Positions 55,353 through 64,000 of a stretch of 64,000 nucleotides of DNA are shown here, one piece after another. Position 1 is the first letter of the stretch. Each line of letters begins with the position of its first letter. The notes beneath the pieces were generated by a model. It saw only the letters and a program-made list of their open reading frames with translations. It ran no database searches and was not told the origin of the DNA. Source of the DNA: an uncultured Lachnospiraceae bacterium (GTDB lineage Bacteria > Bacillota > Clostridia > Lachnospirales > Lachnospiraceae); the NCBI GenBank assembly GCA_902781455.1, contig CACZJF010000007.1, forward strand, positions 1-64,000, given 5' to 3'. The translations under genes and the position numbers were made by a program.

Positions 55353-57512
55353 TTATGCTGTCTGAATCAGCTTCTTGTAAAAGCCGCCAAGAGCAATCAG
55401 AGAATCATGGGTTCCCTGTTCGACAACCTTGCCCTGGTCCAGTACGAGAATCTCGTCACAGTCCCGGACAGCGGAAAGCCGGTGCGCGACAATAATGCAT
55501 GTGATTCCGCGGGATTTCACATATTCGGAGATTTCATATTCTGTCCGGGCATCCAGCGCTGACGTCGCCTCGTCCATAATCAGGATGGAAGGATCACCGG
55601 CAAGTGCCCGGGCGATCTCCACCCGCTGTCTCTCTCCGCCGGAAAGATTCTTTCCGTTTTCCTCCAGCATCATCCGGTATCCTTCTTTTGAAGACATGAC
55701 GATATCGTGAATGCCTGCATCGTGCGCAGCCAGCTTCATTTCATAATCTGCGACCGTACTGTCCCACATCCGGATATTGTTCTCCATCGTATCATGGAAC
55801 AGCGCGATATCCTGATTCACCATATTCAGAGAGCTTTTGAATACAGCCCGCGGGATCTCACAGGCTTTCTTCCCGTCGTACAGGATCTCTCCGCTCCACG
55901 GCTGATTCAGGCCGGCGATCAGCCGGGCGATGGTCGACTTGCCGGAGCCGGATTCTCCCACCAGCGCAATCCTTTTTCCGGGAGTCAGCTTCAGACTGAA
56001 ATCTTCGATCAGTGGATCCGCGTACAGAGAATAGCCAAAAGAAACATGATTCAGTTCCACCTGACCGGAGAGTTTCTTCACCCCTTCAAAACAGATGCCG
56101 TCATAGTCCTTCGCATAATCAATTTCCTTCGGATAATCCATGACATCCCGGACGCGTTCCAGAGAAGAGCCCATCTCCTGCAGACTCTCCCCTACTTCGA
56201 GCAGGTCGTTGACCGGTGCTGTCAGAGCCTGGAGAAACTGCAGAAATGCAAGAAGAATGCCGGCAGAGAACCTGCCTTCAATAATCAGCCAGCATCCTGT
56301 GACCAGTACGACATAATCAGAGATCTTCTGGATCAGAGAAGGCAGCGTAAGAAGGTATTTCGCAGTTTCATTGAACCGCACCTGTGCCTTGACCACAGAC
56401 GCATGAAAACCGCTCCAGCGTTCAAAGTATCCCGCTTCCGAACCGGTTGCCTTGATGGTCTCAATCATATCGATTCCGGATACGGTTGCGGAGTCCAGAT
56501 TTGCCTGGCTGCGATACTGCGCTGCAGAGATCTCTCTGCGGATGGTTCCGACACGGCCGGCAACCATAAAATTCACGCAGATGGTGGCAGCACCGATTGC
56601 TGTCAGCGGGAGGCTGTACTGTACCATGATCACCAGATAAAAGAGCAGCATCAGAAGATTCATGAGCAGGGGGGCAAGCTGCCCGATCATAGTTTCTGCT
56701 ATGGTATCATTCGCATTCTGACGGTTTGCCAGATCCCCGGTCCGCCGCCTGGAGAAAAAGCCCAGCGGGAGCTGCAGCAGGTGATGCATATAGGCGGCAT
56801 TCGACTGCACTGCCAGCTTGCCGGTTGACCGGATCAGCAGCGTCCGGTGAATCACCATCGAGATCAACTGGAAGAAAATCACTGCGGCGAAGCAGTACAG
56901 GATCCCCGGATACCAGGAGACCCGCTGCCCGCTCAGGATATCATCCGTAAAAACTCTGGAAAAAACCGGTGAGACGATCCCACCGGCCGCAGCAAGGAAT
57001 CCGGTCAGAAGAACAAGAATCATCGTCCTGCCATCAGATTTCACGACAGCTTTCAGATAAGACGCCGTATCTTTTCTCTCTCCGTCGGCTGTAAATCCCT
57101 CTCCGGGCGTGCAGGCAATACAGATTCCGCCATACTTCTTTTCAAATGCGTCCGCCGTCAGCCGCATCCGCCCTTTTGCCGGATGGATCACACATACCTT
57201 CCGGGACCGGAATCCCTCCAGGATCACAAACTGATTCTTCTCCCATACCAGAATAGCCGGGCATGTGCAGGCGCCTTCCTCCAGTTCCTTGGCCGTGCAG
57301 CGTTTCTGGACGCAGTCCAGCCCATAGCCTGTGCCTGCCCGGACAATATCCTGAGGATGAATGCCGTCCCTGGAGATGCCGCATGCGTTACGCACCTGGT
57401 CCTGGCTGACCTGTTTCCGGTAGTAACCCAGAATCATCGTCAGGCAGGCTGCTCCGCCTTCCATCTCCTCCATCTGCAGGATCAGCGGCACATGAACCAT
57501 TCTTTTGTGCAT
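55353..57512 (-). CDS. NHLM-type ABC transporter with degenerate C39 domain
   Basis: 719 residues from the ATG at 57510-57512 (GGAGG upstream). The N-terminal 140 residues are C39-like, but the catalytic Cys position (normally in ECGAAS) reads MEGGAACLTM, Gly instead of Cys, and the His position (normally NHFVV) reads KNQFVILEGF, Gln instead of His. Peptidase activity is therefore unlikely. Six membrane segments (about 170-435) and an ATPase with VGESGSGKSTIARLI, LSGGERQRVEIARAL and ILIMDEATSALD are intact. It resembles the C39-like domains that bind but do not cut cargo. Confidence 0.87.
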   Translation of the reverse strand: MHKRMVHVPLILQMEEMEGGAACLTMILGYYRKQVSQDQVRNACGISRDGIHPQDIVRAGTGYGLDCVQKRCTAKELEEGACTCPAILVWEKNQFVILEGFRSRKVCVIHPAKGRMRLTADAFEKKYGGICIACTPGEGFTADGERKDTASYLKAVVKSDGRTMILVLLTGFLAAAGGIVSPVFSRVFTDDILSGQRVSWYPGILYCFAAVIFFQLISMVIHRTLLIRSTGKLAVQSNAAYMHHLLQLPLGFFSRRRTGDLANRQNANDTIAETMIGQLAPLLMNLLMLLFYLVIMVQYSLPLTAIGAATICVNFMVAGRVGTIRREISAAQYRSQANLDSATVSGIDMIETIKATGSEAGYFERWSGFHASVVKAQVRFNETAKYLLTLPSLIQKISDYVVLVTGCWLIIEGRFSAGILLAFLQFLQALTAPVNDLLEVGESLQEMGSSLERVRDVMDYPKEIDYAKDYDGICFEGVKKLSGQVELNHVSFGYSLYADPLIEDFSLKLTPGKRIALVGESGSGKSTIARLIAGLNQPWSGEILYDGKKACEIPRAVFKSSLNMVNQDIALFHDTMENNIRMWDSTVADYEMKLAAHDAGIHDIVMSSKEGYRMMLEENGKNLSGGERQRVEIARALAGDPSILIMDEATSALDARTEYEISEYVKSRGITCIIVAHRLSAVRDCDEILVLDQGKVVEQGTHDSLIALGGFYKKLIQTA

Positions 57513-57571
57513 CTGCCCTCTTCCTCCTCTGAAAAACGATTCCTTCCATCTTGCTGCATCCGGTTTCCCTG

Positions 57572-58186
57572 TCACCTCATCAAAAACCTGATCGGTGCGA
57601 CCTCCTCTGTCAGAAGTGTCACCTCAGCCAGCGTAAAGGCATACCGGGACAGATCTTCTTCCGGACGGATCACCAGAAACCAGTTGTAATCCTGGCTGAC
57701 ACACTTTTCGAGCACCCATTCATTGTCAAAGAGAATATGCTTTGCCTTCTCCATGGAGATTGGTGCCTGGTATCTCGTTTCAATCGTCCCTGAAAAGATA
57801 CTCTGGTCCGGCATCTTCAGTCTCGCCCGATCCCCGAATTCCCTGATCGCCTGCCCGTTATACCGGGAAGTGTCCACAAAACACAGTACCAGGGTCCCTT
57901 CTTTCTGGTCCGGAATCAGCTTTGCCTCCTCCGGGTTGAGCTCACCATAACGGGCTGTATCGATCACCAGTCCGGTCACGGTTTCGGTCACCGGCAGCGT
58001 TCCGACAAATCCCCAGACAATCGTCGATACAAGCAGAACCAGCAAAGACACGATCGCAACGAAGACCCCCGGGCTGGTGACACGGATATACTCGCTGAGT
58101 TCTTCCTGCCCTCCTTGCTGATCTGCCTGATCACGGAAGCGTTCATCCGCTCCGTCCCATTGATTTTTTCTGTGGTTCTTACCCAT
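57572..58186 (-). CDS. Short HlyD-like subunit of the NHLM export system
   Basis: 204 residues with GGGAGG upstream of the ATG. A cytosolic N-terminus of about 33 residues, one membrane segment (about 37-62) and a small beta-rich extracytoplasmic domain. It is much shorter than normal HlyD adaptors and lacks their long coiled coil, as in the NHLM secretion protein family of Gram-positive bacteria, where there is no outer membrane to span. First gene of the unit, followed by the two ABC genes. Confidence 0.8.
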   Translation of the reverse strand: MGKNHRKNQWDGADERFRDQADQQGGQEELSEYIRVTSPGVFVAIVSLLVLLVSTIVWGFVGTLPVTETVTGLVIDTARYGELNPEEAKLIPDQKEGTLVLCFVDTSRYNGQAIREFGDRARLKMPDQSIFSGTIETRYQAPISMEKAKHILFDNEWVLEKCVSQDYNWFLVIRPEEDLSRYAFTLAEVTLLTEEVAPIRFLMR

Positions 58187-58215
58187 CTGATTCCTCCCGA
58201 AAATGATTCCTTTGT

Positions 58216-58244
58216 GCTATACTGATCTGCAGAACAAGTGTCAT
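58216..58244 (-). promoter_or_regulatory. Promoter of the NHLM export operon
   Basis: ATGACA (58239-58244) and TATAGC (58216-58221) 17 bases apart on the minus strand. It lies in the gap between the divergent HlyD-like and moeA genes. Confidence 0.6.
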
Positions 58245-58273
58245 GCCCAGACTGTGAAGTGAGATCAACAATC

Positions 58274-59488
58274 ATGATCAGAAATATTTCGATTCCGGAT
58301 GCCGTTTCTGCACTGCTTTCGTCTGCGCCAAAGCTTTGCCCGGAAGAAGTTCCGCTCTCTGACGCACTGAGCCGTGTACTGGCTGAAGACCTGCCGGCAA
58401 AAGTGGATCTTCCGCCCTTTCACCGCAGTGCCTATGACGGCTTTGCGTTTCGAAGTGCTGAGACAGCCGGTGCATCTGACAGGTCTCCTGCCGTATTCCG
58501 GATCACGAAGACCATTACAGCCGGTGATTTCTGCCCGGATCCGCTCCAAGCAGGCTGCTGTGTCCGCATCATGACCGGCGCGCCGCTTCCTGAAGGAACG
58601 GACTGCGTCATCAACTTTGAGTGCGTGACCCAGTCAGAAGACATGCTCTTTGTGTCGCAGCCGCTTCACCCATGGCAGAATGTCGATCAGCAAGGAGATG
58701 AGCTCCGCTTTGGCGCGCCGCTTCTGAAGAAAGGAGACCGCCTGACACCGTTCCATCTTGGCTTGCTGGCATCGCAGGGGTATGGCCGGATTCCAGTATT
58801 CATAAAGCCGCGCGCAGCCATCCTTTCAACCGGGTCGGAGCTTGTATCACCAGGTCTTTCGCTCTCTCCGGGCAAGATTTATGATTCCAACCTTTCTGTA
58901 TTCCGTGCGCTGCTGGAGCAGGAAGGCTGCCATGTCACGCAATGCTGCCACGTGGCCGATGAGGAAGATACGATCCACACAAAGCTGCGCGAGCTTGCCA
59001 GCCGTCATGATCTGATTGTCACCACCGGCGGAGCCTCTGTCGGAGACAAAGATTATATCTGCAGCGCGCTGGAGCAGGCCGGTGCCGGGATCCTCTTCTA
59101 TCATGTCAATATGAAACCAGGCTCCTGCTGTTTCGGCGCCAGGCTGGGCGGCAGCCTTGTGATCAGCCTTTCCGGCAATCCGGGCGCTGCCCTGACGGCA
59201 TGGTTTCGCATAGCCCTTCCCTCTGTCAGAAAGCTTTCGGGAAGGCGCGATTATCAACTTAGGGAAACTACACTGCCTCTGGCAGAGAGCTTTCACAAGA
59301 CTTGTCCCTTCCCCCGTATCCTGAAAGGGCATCTCGAAACAGACGGCAGCGTAACACAATTTGCGGCACACGACGGTCAGAAAAACAACATGCAGACAGC
59401 CTTTCTGCATATGAATGCACTGGCTGAACTGCCCCCCACAGACGTACCATTGCCGGCCGGTACACTGGTACGCGTTCTCTTACCGTAG
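58274..59488 (+). CDS. moeA: Molybdopterin molybdotransferase
   Basis: 404 residues from the ATG at 58274 (weak ribosome site). Motifs typical of MoeA: DLPPFHRSAYDGFAFRS, RIMTGAPLPEGTDCVINFE, ILSTGSELV, GKIYDSN and TTGGASVGDKDY, with ISLSGNPGAALTAWFR. It inserts molybdate into adenylylated molybdopterin. It is on the plus strand, with the MOSC-MogA gene convergent about 360 bases downstream. Confidence 0.94.
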   Translation: MIRNISIPDAVSALLSSAPKLCPEEVPLSDALSRVLAEDLPAKVDLPPFHRSAYDGFAFRSAETAGASDRSPAVFRITKTITAGDFCPDPLQAGCCVRIMTGAPLPEGTDCVINFECVTQSEDMLFVSQPLHPWQNVDQQGDELRFGAPLLKKGDRLTPFHLGLLASQGYGRIPVFIKPRAAILSTGSELVSPGLSLSPGKIYDSNLSVFRALLEQEGCHVTQCCHVADEEDTIHTKLRELASRHDLIVTTGGASVGDKDYICSALEQAGAGILFYHVNMKPGSCCFGARLGGSLVISLSGNPGAALTAWFRIALPSVRKLSGRRDYQLRETTLPLAESFHKTCPFPRILKGHLETDGSVTQFAAHDGQKNNMQTAFLHMNALAELPPTDVPLPAGTLVRVLLP

Positions 59489-59510
59489 TGTTTTCAAAGG
59501 AGGTTGCATC

Positions 59511-59828
59511 ATGTCTGAAAAAGGCAAAAAAAACGGCATCTACAACGAAGCGGAATACGAAACCATCGCATTTCCCATGATGAAAGGGAGCAAGGCGATC
59601 ATCAAGGACCACTGTGATGAAACCAACGAAACCTACCACGCATTTCTCCGCCGTGCTGTCGTAAACCAGATTGCGCGCGACCGCGAGGCGATGCAGAATC
59701 CTGATGCTGCTGATCCGAACACCAGGTTTGAAGGCTGGCTTCATTATGAGGACAATGTCAGGAAGCAGATCGTCACCTCTTTGGAGGAGTGGATCAAGTC
59801 CGGCAAGAAGGAACCCTTCAACGGCTGA
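59511..59828 (+). CDS. Small protein, possibly ribbon-helix-helix-like
   Basis: 105 residues with a perfect AAAGGAGG before the ATG, 22 bases after moeA. Residues 17-52 (YETIAFPMMKGSKAIIKDHC and on through TYHAFLRRAV) fit a beta-strand and two helices of the kind seen in RHH (CopG/Arc) proteins. The rest is charged, ending WIKSGKKEPFNG. No toxin partner gene is adjacent. DNA binding is only a suggestion; it could also be an uncharacterised small protein of the moeA unit. Confidence 0.7.
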   Translation: MSEKGKKNGIYNEAEYETIAFPMMKGSKAIIKDHCDETNETYHAFLRRAVVNQIARDREAMQNPDAADPNTRFEGWLHYEDNVRKQIVTSLEEWIKSGKKEPFNG

Positions 59829-59844
59829 ACTTTCGCTGCGTAAA

Positions 59845-60780
59845 CTACCTTGCGCAGTCCTGTACATCCCCCCGCAGAAGTCCCATCGCGTGCGGGATCG
59901 CATCCATGAAGACATCCATGCTTTCCATACAGGCCTTCGGGCTTCCGGGCAGATTGATAATCAGCGTTTTGCCCCGGATCACGGATACCGCCCTGGAAAG
60001 CATGGCGTGTTTTGTGATCTTTAAGGACGCAGCGCGGATGGCCTCTGCGATTCCGGGAGCATTGCGCTCCGCCACAGCCATTGTCGCTTCCGGTGCCCTG
60101 TCCCGTGCAGAGAAGCCGGTTCCTCCGGTTGTCAGAATCAGATCCGGTCTTCTCTGGTCACAGAGCCGGATCAGATGATGCTTCAGCAGTTTGGGATCGT
60201 CACTGATCAAAAACTGCTCAATCACTTCATAGCCGCTCTCCCTGAGCCGGTCTGCGATTGCCGGACCGCTTTTATCCTCCCGCTCTCCTTTCGCCCCTTT
60301 GTCACTGAGTGTAATGACGGCAGCCTGCCAGGGCAGTTTTTCCTTGCGCGGCTCGATTACCATCCGGTCTCCCTCCTGGATGATTCCGCCTTCCAGCACA
60401 CGCGCAAACACCCCTTCCCTGGGCATGATACAGTCACCGACCTGATGATAGATCGCGCAGTGTGTGTGGCATTCCTTCCCAATCTGCGTCATCTCCAGCA
60501 GTACATCCCCGCACCTGAGCAGTGTTCCTACCGCAAGGGAGCGAAAATCAATCCCTTCCACGACAAGGTTCTCGCCGAACGCGCCATATGCAACGTCCGC
60601 TCCCCTGCTGCGGAATTCCTCTATCTTATCCGCGCTGATCAGGCTCACCTGCCTGTGCCAGCTGCCGGCATGCGCGTCCCCTTCCATACCGTGATTCACA
60701 ACAAAAACCGCCCGATGGACATTCGTTTTCTGAATCCCTTTTCGTTCGCTCGTGCATACGGCCAGTACGTCTCCTGTCAT
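59845..60780 (-). CDS. MOSC-MogA fusion protein
   Basis: 311 residues. The N-terminal half (about 1-145) is a MOSC domain, with the conserved Cys in IGKECHTHCAIYHQVGDCIM and GAFGENLVVEGID. The C-terminal half (about 150-311) is MogA/MoaB-like: AVITLSDKGAKGEREDKSGP, LILTTGGTGFSARDRAPEAT and INLPGSPKA. It combines molybdopterin adenylyltransferase function with a sulfur-carrier-type domain. It begins one base after moaA ends, so they are co-transcribed. Such fusions occur in Clostridia. Confidence 0.92.
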   Translation of the reverse strand: MTGDVLAVCTSERKGIQKTNVHRAVFVVNHGMEGDAHAGSWHRQVSLISADKIEEFRSRGADVAYGAFGENLVVEGIDFRSLAVGTLLRCGDVLLEMTQIGKECHTHCAIYHQVGDCIMPREGVFARVLEGGIIQEGDRMVIEPRKEKLPWQAAVITLSDKGAKGEREDKSGPAIADRLRESGYEVIEQFLISDDPKLLKHHLIRLCDQRRPDLILTTGGTGFSARDRAPEATMAVAERNAPGIAEAIRAASLKITKHAMLSRAVSVIRGKTLIINLPGSPKACMESMDVFMDAIPHAMGLLRGDVQDCAR

Positions 60781-60781
60781 C

Positions 60782-61753
60782 TCACCCTCCGATCGCGTTC
60801 ATATTACGCTCTTCGTGATCACTGATTTCTTCATAAAATGCATGCCGCCCGGGTTTATTGGCGATGGCTTTGCTGATTTCATCCATCATTTCTGTGTCAT
60901 CTGCTCCCTGCCTGAGCATGCTTCGCAGGTCCAGTCCTTCCGTATGGTTCAGGCACAGTTTCAGCCGGCCGTCTGCAGTCAGGCGGACTCTGTTGCAGGA
61001 CGCACAGAATTCATGGCTCACCGCACTGATGAATCCGACTGAACCTTTGAACCCCGGATATTTCACATAGCGGGCGGGGCCATGTCCATGTGTCTGTGAG
61101 TCTTCTGCCGGAGTACCGAAAGCCGCTTCCAGCCGTTTTGCTGTCTCAGCATAAGGAATCCTGTCAGCCTGTGTTCCGTACCCGATCGGCATCAGCTCAA
61201 TAAAACGGACACACAGAGGTGCTTCCTGCGCAAGACGCGCAATCGGTATCAGGTCTTCATCGTTAAACCCTCTGACCGGTACCGTATTTACCTTGACATT
61301 CATCCCCTCTTCCAGTGCCTGCTGCAGCGTGCACAGCGCCTGACTGACATCTCCGCCCCGTGTCAGGCGGGAGTAAACGGCAGGATTCAGTGCATCGATG
61401 CTGACGTTCAGGGAGGAAATCCCCGCAAGAAATGCCTGATGGACCTTATCCTTGAGCAGGATGCCGTTGGTGGTCATGGAGATGCTCTCTATGCCCGGTA
61501 CTGCATGAAGCTGCTGCGCAAGTTCCAGGCAGCCCCTGCGGGCCATCGGCTCCCCTCCCGTCAGCCGGATATGCTTTACGCCAAGACCGGCCATCACCCG
61601 CACAATACGAAGAATCTCCTCAAAGCGCAGGATCTGTGTATGTTCCATCTCACAGACCCCTCTTTCCGGCATGCAGTAAATGCATCGAAGATTGCACCGG
61701 TCTGTGACGGAGATGCGCAGATAATCAATACTGCGTCCATTGTTATCAATCAT
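60782..61753 (-). CDS. moaA: GTP 3',8-cyclase (radical SAM)
   Basis: 323 residues. The radical SAM CxxxCxxC is at Cys20, Cys24, Cys27 (RCNLRCIYCMPERG). The second cluster Cys residues lie in HEFCASCNRVRLTADGRLKL plus one Cys. It ends with the conserved Gly-Gly tail (AIGG) needed for catalysis. It performs the first step of molybdenum cofactor synthesis with MoaC, which is not in the window. A TATAAT (61834-61839 on the minus strand) lies upstream; no clear -35. Confidence 0.95.
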   Translation of the reverse strand: MIDNNGRSIDYLRISVTDRCNLRCIYCMPERGVCEMEHTQILRFEEILRIVRVMAGLGVKHIRLTGGEPMARRGCLELAQQLHAVPGIESISMTTNGILLKDKVHQAFLAGISSLNVSIDALNPAVYSRLTRGGDVSQALCTLQQALEEGMNVKVNTVPVRGFNDEDLIPIARLAQEAPLCVRFIELMPIGYGTQADRIPYAETAKRLEAAFGTPAEDSQTHGHGPARYVKYPGFKGSVGFISAVSHEFCASCNRVRLTADGRLKLCLNHTEGLDLRSMLRQGADDTEMMDEISKAIANKPGRHAFYEEISDHEERNMNAIGG

Positions 61754-61833
61754 ATGATCTGTCCCCGGCTATGTTTCAGTCTGTCTCCGTCCGGATTGCT
61801 CCGGATACAGGGCTTTCGCTCCTTCCTCCATCA

Positions 61834-61866
61834 ATTATAGTATTCATAAACGAAAAAGGCTATAAT
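61834..61866. promoter_or_regulatory. Divergent -10 elements between moaA and mobAB
   Basis: TATAAT occurs on the minus strand at 61834-61839 and on the plus strand at 61861-61866, facing moaA and the mobA-mobB gene respectively. The -35 regions are poor on both, suggesting activator control or weak promoters. The two -10s sit in a near-symmetric A/T-rich block. Confidence 0.45.
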
Positions 61867-61919
61867 AAACATGATGCTCAACCATTAGCCTTTCCTACCA
61901 TACAGGAGTGAAAAACAGG

Positions 61920-62978
61920 ATGAATCTTTCTGCAGCGATTCTGGCCGGAGGGCAGTCTTCACGTATGGGCCGGGATAAAGCCCTGCTTGTGCTCAACCGG
62001 CAGCGGTTGATCGACCGCCTGGTGCAGGAGTTTTCCGCCTCCTGCAGCGAAATTGTCATTTCTGCCGCGCATCAGGACGATTATAAGGAATGCGGCGTCC
62101 CGGTCGTGGCGGACGAATTCCGGGGCATCGGTCCCATAGAAGGAATCCGGCAGTCCCTTCTCTTCTGCAGTTTTGACCATGTGTTTGTCTGTGCGGTTGA
62201 TACCCCCTTCGTGCGCAGAGAGATGATGCTGTATCTGGCAGAATTCATCTCTTCAGATTATGATGCCGTTGTATTCTGTGAAAAGGACAGAATCCACCCG
62301 CTTTGCGGAATCTACAGCAAGGCAGTCCTTCCGGCCATTCAGGATCTGATCGCGGAGAGACAATACCGTCTGACAGAACTCCTCTCGCGCGTCCGGACAA
62401 AGTATGTGGATATCAGCCTCAGCTGCTTTGGCCGGGAGACACTGCGCAATATCAATACGCCGGACGACTACCGTGCCATCCGGCGTCCTATGCTCTTCTG
62501 TGTGAGCGGGGTAAAAAACAGCGGTAAGACCCATCTGGTGGAAAGGCTGATTCATGCCTTCGCAAAAAGAGGCATGTCTGTCGGTGTCATCAAGCATGAC
62601 GGTCATTCCTTTGACTGCGATATTGAGGGAACCGATTCCGACCGCTTCTACCGGGCAGGCGCCATGGCTGCGGCAGTGTTCTCTGATTCACAGTCATTTC
62701 TCCGTGTAAGACGTCAGGCGGAAATAGACGAACTGCTTTGGCTGATGGGAGATGTTGATGTGGTGATGATAGAAGGGATGAAGCATTCGCCCTACCCTAA
62801 GATCGAAGTCATCCGGGCTGAAACGCGCAGTACAGGCGTCTGTGACAGCAGGACCCTCCTTTGCATCGCAGCAGACGCACCTCTTTCCGAAAACGTTCCG
62901 TGTCCGGTCTATGACCTGAACGATACAGAGGGAATCCTTGACTGCATCCTTGAAAAACAGGATCTCTGCCGTCTGTGA
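61920..62978 (+). CDS. MobA-MobB fusion (molybdenum cofactor guanylyltransferase)
   Basis: 352 residues from the ATG at 61920 (AGGAG upstream). The first 190 residues are MobA: AAILAGGQSSRMGRDKALLV, VDTPFVRREMM and FCEKDRIHPLCGIY. From about 193 a MobB P-loop domain follows: FCVSGVKNSGKTHLVERLI, VGVIKHDGH and VDVVMIEGMKHS. It attaches GMP to molybdopterin (MobA), with a GTP-binding helper (MobB). It implies bis-MGD enzymes of the DMSO-reductase family elsewhere in the genome. Confidence 0.92.
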   Translation: MNLSAAILAGGQSSRMGRDKALLVLNRQRLIDRLVQEFSASCSEIVISAAHQDDYKECGVPVVADEFRGIGPIEGIRQSLLFCSFDHVFVCAVDTPFVRREMMLYLAEFISSDYDAVVFCEKDRIHPLCGIYSKAVLPAIQDLIAERQYRLTELLSRVRTKYVDISLSCFGRETLRNINTPDDYRAIRRPMLFCVSGVKNSGKTHLVERLIHAFAKRGMSVGVIKHDGHSFDCDIEGTDSDRFYRAGAMAAAVFSDSQSFLRVRRQAEIDELLWLMGDVDVVMIEGMKHSPYPKIEVIRAETRSTGVCDSRTLLCIAADAPLSENVPCPVYDLNDTEGILDCILEKQDLCRL

Positions 62979-63003
62979 CAGATCCCGGCCCCGCCGTCTG
63001 CAT

Positions 63004-63672
63004 TCACTTCCAGTAATCGAGTTCCTCTACATTCAGTCCGATCTCCTCCGCCCGGAACGACGGATTCTTTCCTTCTCTCTTCTGCTTTTCATAGTCCTTC
63101 AGGGCGCGGACTGCTACGTTCCCCAACGCCATGCAGGCCGGGAGATTGATCAGCGTCATGCAGCCCATCGTAATATCCGCCATCGCCCAGGCTGCGTCCA
63201 TCGGTATGATGGCACCCACGATAATAATGGCTGCGCAGATGGTCTTGCAGCCTGTCTGGAATTGCCTTGACGGCTCCTTCTTGCCATTCAGGAAGATCAG
63301 CGCATTATCAACATAATACAGATTGCCAAGCAGCGTGGTGAAAGCAAACAACAGCATGGCTGCAGTGATAAAGACCGGCCCGGCCTTACCGAAGACAGAC
63401 GATATCGCATTCTGCACATACACGGCACCGGACACATCCCAGGTATGGGGCACACCGCTTGCAAGACACATCAAAGCGGTTGCCGTACACAGCAGCAACG
63501 TGTCAATATAAACGGAAAGCGTCTGTACCAGTCCCTGTTTCACAGGGTGTGTCACATCGGCGAAAGCGGAAGCATTCGGAGCGGATCCTACACCTGCTTC
63601 ATTGGAATACAGTCCACGCTTGATGCCATTGACAAGACAGGATCCGGCAGGACAATCCTTCAGTTCCTGCAG
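63004..63672 (-). pseudogene. 5'-truncated alanine/sodium symporter (AGCS family)
   Basis: Translation on the minus strand from about 63672 reads NGIKRGLYSNEAGVGSAPNA then HPVKQGLVQTLSVYIDTL, the second half of an AGCS (AlsT/DagA) symporter, and continues to the natural end at VEELDYWK. An in-frame TAG lies at about 63688-63690, and the sequence beyond has no more AGCS homology, so the first half (about 270 residues expected) is missing. A Met at 63555 could start a 183-residue fragment but has no ribosome site. Next to it is the palindrome ATGGTACCAT (63706-63715). Confidence 0.75.
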
Positions 63673-63865
63673 CAGTCGGATGTTATACTACTTGTTCATA
63701 ACAGTATGGTACCATGAAACAACCCCCAAAACGACAATACCACAGTCAGAGAATGACGTCTCTCAGATTACATTTCCCTGCTTTCAGTGTAACCGCATAT
63801 ACCGCGGTAACGATTTTCAAATCGACAGTTCATTTCGATCGTGAGTATAATCTGCGCCCTCCGGG

Positions 63866-64000
63866 TCATACGTCCGGCTTTGGCAGGGATTCTGCGAACA
63901 GCTCTGCGAAAGGTCTGTTTTTACCGCCGGATGCCTTTTCCAGGTATCCCTCCCGGATCTCTTTCCTGGTTCGTTCGATTTCTTCGAACAGTTCTCTGGC
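63866..64000 (-). CDS. C-terminal end of an unknown protein (partial)
   Basis: 44 codons open to the right edge, reading ARELFEEIERTRKEIREGYL and then EKASGGKNRPFAELFAES, ending LPKPDV. The first part is a charged helix. It is too little to recognise. It lies 150-200 bases beyond the broken AGCS gene. Confidence 0.5.
   Translation of the reverse strand, partial: ARELFEEIERTRKEIREGYLEKASGGKNRPFAELFAESLPKPDV

Overview
The window looks like chromosomal DNA of a moderately GC-rich Clostridia member (Bacillota), most likely Lachnospiraceae. The inference rests on type III glutamine synthetase, an NHLM-type peptide exporter, BspA-like leucine-rich repeat proteins, an ANTAR regulator next to a glutamine synthetase, many c-di-GMP enzymes and strong AGGAGG ribosome sites. 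Almost every gene is on the minus strand. Plus-strand exceptions are copA, moeA, a small unknown gene, the mobA-mobB fusion and two gene remnants.

Layout. 1-1020: start of a ribosomal protein operon (damaged rpmJ, rpsM, rpsK) with its promoter. 1108-5011: metY-like sulfhydrylase, sugar-type binding protein and diguanylate cyclase as one overlapping operon. 5314-12281: PPK2, AI-2E-family permease, diguanylate cyclase and a two-sensor EAL protein in one operon. 12420-13680: GH17-like secreted hydrolase and a decayed cyclic-nucleotide-binding-domain gene. 13778-19070: a phosphorelay (REC-EAL, hybrid kinase, Hpt). 19324-21873: copper ATPase carrying a fused CopZ domain. 21965-29775: secreted S41 peptidase, LRR protein, a Ca-repeat/flavin-fold fusion and a large EAL protein. 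30020-35343: guanine deaminase, two small unknown proteins, EamA transporter and MgtE. 35541-52904: glutamine/ammonia region (ANTAR protein, GS-like protein, glmS, pyrG, dapL, gltD, gltB, GSIII, asnB). 53158-58186: three-gene NHLM export system. 58274-62978: molybdenum cofactor genes. 63004-64000: a 5'-truncated AGCS symporter remnant and the tail of an unknown gene.

How it fits together. The first half is dominated by c-di-GMP synthesis and breakdown wired to extracellular sensing (Cache, periplasmic-binding-protein and phosphorelay inputs). The 35-53 kb region gathers two glutamine-synthetase genes with four glutamine-using enzymes (gltB, asnB, pyrG, glmS). The dapL and asnB leaders each start at a strong promoter and contain an intrinsic terminator that overlaps a hairpin with the hexaloop AAAGGC. 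In dapL a second hexaloop hairpin (AATGGC) overlaps the terminator stem, the arrangement expected of an ANTAR antitermination target. An ANTAR protein with a degenerate receiver is encoded in the same region. This candidate nitrogen antitermination regulon is the most notable signal in the window. The NHLM exporter is also unusual: its C39 peptidase domain lacks the catalytic Cys and His, and no precursor peptide is visible beside it.
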